Shown in pieces: positions 9,140 through 15,695 of a stretch of 37,978 nt of DNA. Source of the DNA: Pirellulaceae bacterium (GTDB lineage: Bacteria > Planctomycetota > Planctomycetia > Pirellulales > Pirellulaceae); contig JANQJJ010000343.1 of the NCBI GenBank assembly GCA_028281725.1, positions 1-37,978 of the forward strand, written 5' to 3'. The notes beneath the pieces were generated by a model. The model had not been told where the DNA came from and did no database searches. It was given only the letters and a program-made list of their open reading frames with translations. Both the position numbers and the translations under genes were made by a program. The first letter of the stretch is position 1, and every line of letters begins with the position of its first letter.

Positions 9140-9278
9140 GTTACCTGGATCCGCCTGGTAACTGAGTGCTCGCAGGCTCTGCCTGGCACGGCTACGAGCC
9201 GTGGAGTGACAAATGGCGGATCGAAGACGAGGCAGAGCCTCGAAGACAAGGCGTGCCAAGGCCTGAGCCTCGGCACGC
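9140..9278. repeat. Pair of facing REP-like palindromic units
   Basis: A 139-bp block is built of consecutive hairpins: GTTACC/GGTAAC (9140-9145/9157-9162), CAGGC/GCCTG (9173-9177/9181-9185), CACGGCT/AGCCGTG with a 3-nt loop (9187-9193/9197-9203), GAGGC/GCCTC (9229-9233/9237-9241), and GCGTGCC/GGCACGC enclosing AGGC/GCCT (9251-9278). The right part reads as a unit containing AGGCAGAGCCT then a longer hairpin. The left part is a diverged copy of the same unit in inverse orientation. Such extragenic palindromes containing AGGCAGAGCCT are, from memory, common in planctomycete genomes. It sits downstream of the EF-hand gene, where it may also end transcription. Confidence 0.65.
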
Positions 9279-9378
9279 GCCGCTGGTGTGGTGGAATTCA
9301 CCGAGAACTGCCGGGAGAACGATGAAAAATGGACAAGTCGAGCTGAGGCGCATTCGTAAAGAAAATGACGCGATCCAG

Positions 9379-9921
9379 TTAGTTGCCTCCCGCGCCACGT
9401 CGTGGTGGGCGTTGTCCGCCGCGTCCGCCTGCTTGCTGATTTTGCGGGGCACCTCCACCGCGCCCTCCTCCGGCCGCCATGCCGCCGCGTCCAGCTCCAG
9501 GCCGACCTTGATTTGCGAGCATGTTGACAAGGCCCAGCAGCTCGTCTCTCGAGAGCATGCCATCACCGTTCGCGTCGAACATCATGATCTGCTGCAGCAT
9601 TTGGTTGGCATTCGCCTGCCCGCCGGCCCGCCCATTTCCGCCCTGGGCCATGCCCCCAAACTGACCAGCCCCCATTCCTCCTGCGGCTCCTCCGCCGCCG
9701 AATCCTGGACCTCGATTGGCTTGGAGCCCGCCACCGGCTGCCTGCCCTCGAAACAGCCGGACGCCACCACGACCTCCAAACTGCTGACCCCGTCCGAGTT
9801 GCTGCATTTGCGGTGCTCCAAAACCTGCCCCGCCACCGCGTCGTCCACCACCGCGTTGTTGTGCCAGTGCTGAAGTCCCGATCATGGCGAAAATCGCTGT
9901 ACCTAGAGCGACGATTCTCAC
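9379..9921 (-). CDS. Secreted Gly-rich protein with a single EF-hand
   Basis: This 180-residue exported protein begins with a signal peptide (VRIVALGTAIFAMIGTSALAQQ), followed by Gly/Gln/Arg-rich sequence. One canonical EF-hand loop, DANGDGMLSRDE, is flanked by helices (MLQQIMMF and LLGLVNML), and a second Gly/Arg-rich tail follows. The loop has Asp, Asn, Asp and the final Glu in the calcium-liganding positions, so Ca2+ binding is likely. The start is the GTG at 9921: AAGGAGG lies at 9928-9934, six bases upstream, and the signal peptide begins exactly there. An upstream in-frame GTG at 9957 would put the Shine-Dalgarno inside the coding sequence. The function is unknown. Similar Gly-rich EF-hand proteins are numerous in planctomycetes. 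Confidence 0.82.
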   Translation of the reverse strand: MRIVALGTAIFAMIGTSALAQQRGGGRRGGGAGFGAPQMQQLGRGQQFGGRGGVRLFRGQAAGGGLQANRGPGFGGGGAAGGMGAGQFGGMAQGGNGRAGGQANANQMLQQIMMFDANGDGMLSRDELLGLVNMLANQGRPGAGRGGMAAGGGRGGGAPQNQQAGGRGGQRPPRRGAGGN

Positions 9922-10530
9922 TGGATACCTCCTTAAGAGAAGATGCGCCTTCCCCACCCTAATCTCTACCGAAAAATGAGACGGGTTGGGGACAGAAGGC
10001 GATCACGAACACGATCTGTCGCACACCTGAGCGCCAAAGAATCGGGCATGTGGCGCCCGATTTCATGCTGCCCGCCTTTGAGACACACCATCTGGGGATT
10101 TCGAGCAATGATCAGTAGATCTTGGGGGATAGTAAAGCCGTAGGCCGACAATGAAAACTCAGCGGCGAACTCCGCGAAGTGATCCTGGTCCCGGCGCGGG
10201 AGGGACCGGCGATGTCAGTCTCCCTCAAGCAACCGCCCGTTTGGTGCCGGCGGCGAACCTTAAGAGAACAGCGTGAACTTCGATACTCTTTCTATGAATC
10301 ATTGCCAACGCCCTTGGATAAGTCGCACATCCACAGGGGTACACCCTTTGTGCTGCCAGTTCACGACATTGCAACTGGTTTTAGCGCAGATTAACAAACT
10401 AAAATGGGGGGGGTAGCATATCACCCCGAGCGTTCTCTATCGCGCGTCGGACGGCGTTGTGGCGCTGCCGGAGCTGTGCGCCCGCCAGGTGCTGGCGAGA
10501 AGCGAATCGTTCAGAAATGAGAGAGTCGAA
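9922..10530. other. Gene-free stretch of about 600 bp with two hairpins and a G8 tract
   Basis: No supported gene. It contains ATCGGGC/GCCCGAT (10041-10047/10055-10061), GGTCCC/GGGACC (10187-10192/10202-10207) and a run of eight G at 10406-10413. The hairpins lie downstream of the double-Dabb gene on - and could contribute to its termination, but neither is followed by a clear T-tract. A 61-codon frame on - at 9966-10151 was considered and not accepted. Confidence 0.4.
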
Positions 10531-11301
10531 CTAAGGACGTTCGCCCCAAAAATCCAGTACCCGCGTTTTGTCGATCGCCGGTTCCAGCGCATCGGCAAAC
10601 GCTTTGTGGGCCGGATGGGAGAGATAGGCTTCACGCCCCTCCTCTGAGTCGAAGGTCGTCATGAAGCAGTGGGTGAACCCATGGTCATTTCTTTCGGGAC
10701 TATTGTTGATACCCCACTCGGAATGCTTGATGGCACTCACCTCGGATGGCAACGCCTCAAAAGCCGCCTCGATCTGCCGGAGGGTTTCGGCGGGCGCATC
10801 GTCTCGGAACTTGAGAAACAGGGCATGCTTGAGCTCTTGTTGCATAGGTTCATATGGCGTGCCCCAATAGTCGATGACAAAAACTTTGTCCATGTGAGGC
10901 CGTAGCACGTCCGCAAATTCGCCGGCATGCGCTGGATGAGGAATGTACGTTTGGCGACCGGCATCGTCTGGGAATGTCAACAAAAAGCAATGCGTAAAGC
11001 CATCGTGGAGGTCTTCAGGGCCGTTGTTCGTGCCGGACTGGAACTCGACGATCGAATCGATCTTTTCCGGCAAAGCACGAAACGCATCCACGACGCCTTG
11101 AATATCAGAATCGCTCGATGTCTCCTTAAATGAAAAGAAGACCGCGTGGCGCAGCACTTGGCCCTCGTGGTTCGGCTCGTGGGCCGTCACCGCGTCGGTT
11201 GGCGACGGAGTGTCGTTCGCTTGATCAGTTGGACAAGAGCACAGCATCACGGCCAGCAACGCCAGCATGGCCGCTGGGACTTTTCTATTGAACCGTAGCA
11301 A
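10531..11301 (-). CDS. Lipoprotein with two tandem Dabb (stress-responsive A/B barrel) domains
   Basis: This 256-residue exported protein has a lipoprotein-like signal (RFNRKVPAAMLALLAVMLCSC). Two copies of the dimeric alpha/beta barrel (Dabb) domain follow. The first spans about residues 48-150 (VLRHAVFFSFKE ... FTHCFLLTF ... HPAHAGEFADVLRP), the second about 155-253 (LKHALFLKFRDD ... FTHCFMTTF ... HPAHKAFADALEP). The duplication would give a pseudo-dimer in one chain. Most Dabb proteins are small, single-domain and cytoplasmic; some are enzymes, many are of unknown use. I prefer the TTG at 11301, since GGGAG and GAGAGG lie just upstream and it keeps the positively charged n-region; the ATG at 11268 is the alternative. 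The substrate is unknown. Confidence 0.85.
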   Translation of the reverse strand: MLRFNRKVPAAMLALLAVMLCSCPTDQANDTPSPTDAVTAHEPNHEGQVLRHAVFFSFKETSSDSDIQGVVDAFRALPEKIDSIVEFQSGTNNGPEDLHDGFTHCFLLTFPDDAGRQTYIPHPAHAGEFADVLRPHMDKVFVIDYWGTPYEPMQQELKHALFLKFRDDAPAETLRQIEAAFEALPSEVSAIKHSEWGINNSPERNDHGFTHCFMTTFDSEEGREAYLSHPAHKAFADALEPAIDKTRVLDFWGERP

Positions 11302-11409
11302 GGCGCCTCTCCCGGGGTTGTGGGCCGCGAATTCAAACCATTAGAGACTTGGGAAGGCCCAGGAGCAACCGTCCGCGAACCGAAGAAGTCGAAGATTCCG
11401 ACGCGGCGC

Positions 11410-12321
11410 CTAACTGGCTTCGCCGAAGAGCTTGGTTCTTGCCATGTCGCATATCGCGACGACGGCGGGGTGCTTGAGGCGGCGTTCGACGGAGATAGCG
11501 TAGAAGCGTTCGGTGATTTCAGGAATGCGACCAATTAGTTTCAGTGAATACTGTGCCGTGACATCTTTTTCGGTCGCTGTCGGCGAAACGATAAGACCTT
11601 CGCCAGCTTGCCCGAATACCTTTAACACGGCGCTGTCTTCGAATTCATGCCGAATGTCCGGACGTATCTCCTGTTCGTCGAACCACTGCTCCAGGGCTCG
11701 ACGAAGCGATGTATTTTGGGTGGGCAACAGCATGGGGGCTTGCTCTAGAGAGGCAGGAAAGCCCTTTCTGTACTTCTTGGCCAACTCGCTGGTTCCCAAG
11801 ACCGAAACGCCACATTCACCGAGCAAGTGGTTGAAGGCGCGGACGTGGAGTTGTGGCGTCAAGGGGGAATCTGCCAGCACGATGTCCAGCCGATGCAAAG
11901 CCAGCTCGCTGAGCAAATCCTGCAACTTGCCTTCGTAGCAGACAATCTGAACGCGTTCTTCAAGTGACAAAGCCGGCTTGAGCAGCTGGTAGACAATCAA
12001 CTTGGGCACCACATCGGGAACCCCCACGACTAGCCGAATCGTGTCCTTCGTTGGCCGTCCCTTGAGCGTGTCTGTCAATTCGCGACCGAGACCGAATATT
12101 TCATCCGCGTATCGATAAACGGTCTGACCGGTATCCGTCAGCGCGATCCCGCGACCGATGCGCTGGAACAACTTGACTCCCAGCGATTTCTCCAGTTTCT
12201 GAATCTGGGAACTCAGCGTAGGCTGAGCCAAGTGCAACTTTTCCGCTGCCGCAGTAATTCCGCCTTCTTTGGCAACCATCCAGAAATAATGCAGGTGGTG
12301 ATAATTCAGCCATTCAAGCAT
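11410..12321 (-). CDS. nhaR: LysR-family regulator NhaR
   Basis: This 303-residue LysR-type transcriptional regulator has an N-terminal winged helix-turn-helix: LNYHHLHYFWMVAKEGGITA, then AAEKLHLAQPTLSSQIQKLE. The substrate-binding domain (about residues 95-300) contains NhaR-type landmarks: VGVPDVVPKLIV, the LDIVLADSPL segment, GECGVSVLG and the C-terminal RLKHPAVVAICD. In E. coli NhaR activates the Na+/H+ antiporter gene nhaA in response to sodium and also regulates osC and pga. Here it is divergently transcribed from a short HPF/RaiA gene and nhaD, so it very likely senses Na+ and controls these. The start ATG at 12321 gives the expected N-terminus. Confidence 0.93.
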   Translation of the reverse strand: MLEWLNYHHLHYFWMVAKEGGITAAAEKLHLAQPTLSSQIQKLEKSLGVKLFQRIGRGIALTDTGQTVYRYADEIFGLGRELTDTLKGRPTKDTIRLVVGVPDVVPKLIVYQLLKPALSLEERVQIVCYEGKLQDLLSELALHRLDIVLADSPLTPQLHVRAFNHLLGECGVSVLGTSELAKKYRKGFPASLEQAPMLLPTQNTSLRRALEQWFDEQEIRPDIRHEFEDSAVLKVFGQAGEGLIVSPTATEKDVTAQYSLKLIGRIPEITERFYAISVERRLKHPAVVAICDMARTKLFGEAS

Positions 12322-12399
12322 GATCCGCGACTCATTTACTTTTCGAATGGTTCACGTCTTATATTTCTATTTGTCTCAATGTATGTCCCGAGGTTAGAG

Positions 12400-12429
12400 T
12401 TATCAAGGTGTCCAGATCGTCAGTGATAA
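12400..12429. promoter_or_regulatory. Possible NhaR binding dyad in the divergent nhaR/hpf control region
   Basis: The 129-bp region between the divergent starts contains TTATCA (12400-12405) and its complement TGATAA (12424-12429), 24 bp centre to centre, just upstream of the HPF gene. LysR regulators bind spaced dyads of this kind between divergent genes. The arms are short and the spacer long, so this is only a candidate. Confidence 0.3.
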
Positions 12430-12450
12430 GCGTAGTGATAGGAAGTATGA

Positions 12451-12801
12451 ATGACAATCACGATCATCGATCGCAACGGCCTACTGACAGACGAACTGTG
12501 GAAGTTTGCCGAGCGTCGTCTCTACTTTGCGCTCTCGCGGTTCGACTCGCGTATCAAGAGAGTTTCGTTGGTCGTATCGGACCAGAATGGCCCACGTGGC
12601 GGAATTGACAAATCTTGTCGCTTGACGGTAACGCTCAAGCAAGCAAACGACGTGGTCATAGCCGAGCAGGACTCCGGCATGGAAGCTTGCATTGCTCGTG
12701 TCGCCGAACGCGGGGGACGCTCCGTTTCCAGGGTAGTGGACCGCGCGCAGCGAATCGATCGAGCCAAACCGAAGTTCCTCGATCCACTGGAGGAAGTTTA
12801 A
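12451..12801 (+). CDS. Short HPF/RaiA-family ribosome-associated protein
   Basis: This 116-residue protein has the beta-alpha-beta-beta-beta-alpha layout of the sigma-54 modulation / ribosome hibernation family. TDELWKFAERRLYFALSRFDSRIKRVSLVVSD is followed by strands CRLTVTLKQANDVVIAEQD and a final helix MEACIARVAERGGRSVSRVVDRA with the usual basic residues. Family members bind the 30S subunit and promote inactive 70S or 100S ribosomes under stress. The short form lacks the C-terminal dimerisation tail of long HPF. AGGAAG lies five bases before the ATG. It sits 55 bp upstream of nhaD and is probably co-transcribed with it, which suggests that translation is damped during sodium or alkaline stress. 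That link is inference. Confidence 0.8.
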   Translation: MTITIIDRNGLLTDELWKFAERRLYFALSRFDSRIKRVSLVVSDQNGPRGGIDKSCRLTVTLKQANDVVIAEQDSGMEACIARVAERGGRSVSRVVDRAQRIDRAKPKFLDPLEEV

Positions 12802-12856
12802 CCTCCGTAGCACCTCCTCTCGTTCAAAAACCCTCCGTTGAAGCATCGGCTCTCCT

Positions 12857-14272
12857 ATGACAACTTGGCTACTCGTCGGAGTTTTTATCACCGGCTACGT
12901 AGCTATTGCATTGGAGCATTCGATCGGGATCAACAAGGCTGGTTCGGCACTTGCGACCGGCGTGGCGTGCTGGACAATCTATGCGCTGAGCGTCAGTGGG
13001 CAGTTACCGGGTGAGGCGCTGCTGACGGCAGAGAGTGTGCCCGACTGGTTCAGCGTTAAGTTGGCTTATGAGCAGAGCGGGCAGGCCAGTGCCCATGCGG
13101 AGGCTCATGCGGCGGATTCAAAGCTAGCCTTCGAGTACTTGCTTGACGGCCAACTACTCCATGCTCTCGGAGAGATATCGGGCATCCTGTTTTTCATCTT
13201 GGGAGCCATGACGATCGTCGAACTGGTCGACGCATTCGAAGGCTTTCAAGTCATCACGGATCGAATTGCTGCTAAAAGTAAAGTAGGTCTGCTGTGGATT
13301 CTGTCGCTGCTTGCTTTCTTCATGTCCGCAGTCCTCGACAATCTCGCTTCGACGATCGTGATGGTTTCATTGGCTCGCAAACTGGTCTCGGACCGGGAGA
13401 CGCGATGGTTCTTTGCTGGCATGATAGTCTGTGCCGCCAACGCCGGAGGAGCTTGGTCGGTCATCGGTGACGTGACGACCACGATGTTATGGATCTCCGG
13501 GAAACTATCACCTCTAGCGGTGATGGGGCAGCTGATTGTCCCTAGTTTGGTCTGTTTGGTCGTGCCCCTGTTTGTGGTTTCGTTCAAACTCAGGGGGACA
13601 GTCGAGCGTCCGGTCCAGGAAACAGGAGCGGGGAAGAAGAACCTGGAGCGTTGGCAGATCCAACTGATGTTCTGGTTGGGGCTGGCGTGCCTGATTGCAG
13701 TGCCTGTATTTAAGACGCTTACGCACCTGCCGCCATACATGGGCATGTTGCTAAGTTTAAGTTGCATCTGGTTTGTTGCCGAGATTGTGCGTCGCGATCT
13801 GGATGATACGACTCGCAGTAGCACGCACGTGATCGAAGTTCTCCAAAGGATCGATACCAGTAGCATTCTCTTCTTTCTCGGGATTCTGTTGGCGGTCGAA
13901 TGCCTGGCGTCCGTGGGGTTGCTGGAAACCCTCGCCAGGAATCTGGATTCGATGGTTGGCAATCAAAGTATGATCGCGTTGCTCATCGGATTCCTGTCCA
14001 GTGCAGTGGACAACGTACCCCTGGTTGCCGCGAGTATTCGCATGTACGACTTCCCGCAGGACCACGGCTTTTGGCAATTCTTGGCCTACTGCGCAGGCAC
14101 CGGCGGCAGTTGCCTGATCATCGGCAGTGCGGCCGGAGTCGCGGCGATGGGGTTGGAACGCATCGATTTCATGTGGTACCTCCGCAAGATCAGCTTTTGG
14201 GCTGTCCTAGGCTACTTGTCAGGAGCAGGTACCTACCTGGCGATGATCTGGAGCCAAAGCACCGGCTCGTGA
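12857..14272 (+). CDS. nhaD: NhaD-type Na+/H+ antiporter
   Basis: This 471-residue polytopic membrane protein belongs to the ion transporter superfamily, NhaD group. Landmarks are the N-terminal ALEHSIGINKAGSALATGV, the GEISGILFFILGAMTIVELVDAFEGF helix, SAVLDNLASTIVMVSLARKL, the CAANAGGAWSVIGDVTTTMLW loop, and the second repeat's SSAVDNVPLVAASI followed by CAGTGGSCLIIGSAAG. The paired SAxxDNxxx and G-[GD]-x-x-x-x-IG motifs reflect the inverted repeat. It exchanges internal Na+ (or Li+) for H+ across the inner membrane, protecting against salt at alkaline pH. An Ala/His-rich loop (GQASAHAEAHAADSK, about residues 75-90) precedes the third helix. No strong Shine-Dalgarno is visible. The divergent nhaR is the likely regulator. 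Confidence 0.95.
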   Translation: MTTWLLVGVFITGYVAIALEHSIGINKAGSALATGVACWTIYALSVSGQLPGEALLTAESVPDWFSVKLAYEQSGQASAHAEAHAADSKLAFEYLLDGQLLHALGEISGILFFILGAMTIVELVDAFEGFQVITDRIAAKSKVGLLWILSLLAFFMSAVLDNLASTIVMVSLARKLVSDRETRWFFAGMIVCAANAGGAWSVIGDVTTTMLWISGKLSPLAVMGQLIVPSLVCLVVPLFVVSFKLRGTVERPVQETGAGKKNLERWQIQLMFWLGLACLIAVPVFKTLTHLPPYMGMLLSLSCIWFVAEIVRRDLDDTTRSSTHVIEVLQRIDTSSILFFLGILLAVECLASVGLLETLARNLDSMVGNQSMIALLIGFLSSAVDNVPLVAASIRMYDFPQDHGFWQFLAYCAGTGGSCLIIGSAAGVAAMGLERIDFMWYLRKISFWAVLGYLSGAGTYLAMIWSQSTGS

Positions 14273-14597
14273 AAATCAAAGACTCGTGGTCCCCAAGGAT
14301 TCTCACTGCCCAAACTGTCTCCCTGGCCCCACGGCCGGGAGCCCAGGGCAATGGTTTGCCGATTTTTTCGGGATTCATTGGACGCTCTTGAGCTCGGCTG
14401 AGGACTGTTCGGAATGCATCGTCTTTTTCTATGCATGGACGCCTAGTTTTCTATTAGATGAATCTGTCCTGATGCCGTACAGTTTAGGTATTAGAGAAGT
14501 ACGTAGGCTGAACTGTCGTATGGTCACGGCAGACGCGTTGAAGTTCCGATCTCTCAACTTTGGCACTTAGGAAAGTGTTGCAACACGGAGAAGTAGT
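14273..14597. other. Gene-free stretch between nhaD and the sigma factor gene
   Basis: It holds a short hairpin after nhaD: CTCCC/GGGAG (14319-14323/14337-14341) enclosing GGCC/GGCC, with one bulged base and no T-tract, a weak terminator candidate. A perfect 12-bp palindrome, GTGTTGCAACAC (14575-14586), directly abuts the GGAG ribosome site of the sigma factor gene and could be an operator or a translational control element. I saw no clear promoter. Confidence 0.4.
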
Positions 14598-15695
14598 ATG
14601 ACGACGACCGACACCATGGCGACCAGAAGCGGAACGACGGCCTCGACATCCAGGACCACTCCTGCGGGGAGAGCGGAAACCGGGAATGGGACCGGCGGAT
14701 TCCCAGAGAATCGGGTGAGCCGCTCTTTGACATCGTCATCTCGCTCGCGGATTGCTGGTTGGCAGGGACGGCCATCGACTGGCTGGCGGATCGGCGCGAG
14801 TTCCGATACCCGTCCATCGCCTGGCGAAGCGTCGGCAAAAGAAGACGTCGACTATATTCAAGATAAGGCATTCCTGGTTCCTGGAGCCGAGCAAGCGATT
14901 CTTGCAGGTCCGCCTCAGCGACTCAAGCAAAGCAAGCTCAAACCGCCGTCGGGGCTTCCATCCTATTTTTTGCACTTGTGGACGATTCCCTTACTGAGCC
15001 GAGAAGAGGAATTCCACTACTTTCGCAAACTGCACTTTCTCAAATATCGTGCCGTCGATCTGCAACGGGAATTGCTCAGTTGCCGAGGTTGCGTGGCGAT
15101 CTACGATGAGATTGCCAAGCGACTGAAAGAAGCGGAGGATACGCGGAACCTGTTGGTGGAGTCGAACCTCAGACTGGTGGTCTCGATCGCCAAAAAATCG
15201 GTTGCCAGCTCGGCTCTAACTCTCGACGACCTAGTTAGCGTGGGTAACGCAGCACTACTGCGAGCGGTTGAGCAATTTGACTATCGCCGCGGTTTTCGCT
15301 TCAGTACTTATGCCTACAAAGCGATCCAGCGTTCCATCTACGGGCTGCTCACTAGCGAGAATCGCCACCAGGAGCGTTTTGCTCCCGATGTGCGCGATGC
15401 GACGCAAAGCTTAATCAAAGATGCATCGGCAGCCGATCGTGCGGAGATTATTGCCAGGGAGGCGCGTGATGAAGTGCGGCAACTGCTGAGCGTGCTCACT
15501 TCACGAGAGCGGCGAGTGGTCGCGGCCCGATTTGGTTTGGAGAGGGATGCTAAGCCGCGCTCGTTTCAGAATATTGGCGATGAAGTCGGATTGAGTAAGC
15601 AGCGCGTGGCGTCCATCTTCAGCGAGGCCTTAGGAAAACTACGGAGGGCCATTACCCTACGCAAAGCAAGGAAGCTGGCATGTGCACAGGCGTGA
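14598..15695 (+). CDS. Sigma-70 family RNA polymerase sigma factor, planctomycete type
   Basis: This 365-residue sigma factor has a Ser/Thr/Arg-rich, apparently disordered N-terminus of about 80 residues, then DYIQDKAFLVPGAEQAIL and LPSYFLHLWTIPLLSREEE, resembling sigma region 1.2. Region 2 (about 183-250) contains NLRLVVSIAKK and FDYRRGFRFSTYAYKAIQR, the core-binding and -10 recognition helices. Region 4 (about 290-355) contains LTSRERRVVAARFGL and IGDEVGLSKQRVASI for -35 contact. Region 3 is short. This layout is typical of planctomycete group 3-like sigma factors. GGAG seven bases upstream supports the ATG. The 3' end overlaps the ppc start by 16 bp, so the two are co-transcribed. The first 75 codons look unusual, as noted in the findings. 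Confidence 0.88.
   Translation: MTTTDTMATRSGTTASTSRTTPAGRAETGNGTGGFPENRVSRSLTSSSRSRIAGWQGRPSTGWRIGASSDTRPSPGEASAKEDVDYIQDKAFLVPGAEQAILAGPPQRLKQSKLKPPSGLPSYFLHLWTIPLLSREEEFHYFRKLHFLKYRAVDLQRELLSCRGCVAIYDEIAKRLKEAEDTRNLLVESNLRLVVSIAKKSVASSALTLDDLVSVGNAALLRAVEQFDYRRGFRFSTYAYKAIQRSIYGLLTSENRHQERFAPDVRDATQSLIKDASAADRAEIIAREARDEVRQLLSVLTSRERRVVAARFGLERDAKPRSFQNIGDEVGLSKQRVASIFSEALGKLRRAITLRKARKLACAQA

Noticed and set aside
9966..10151. 61-codon frame on - beginning SAYGFTIPQDLLIIARN
   Set aside because: Looks faintly protein-like, but there is no ribosome site, no family was recognised, and it contains the ATCGGGC hairpin; not enough to call a gene.
10406..10413. Run of eight G as a phase-variable tract
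   Set aside because: It lies in no gene and at no recognisable promoter spacing.
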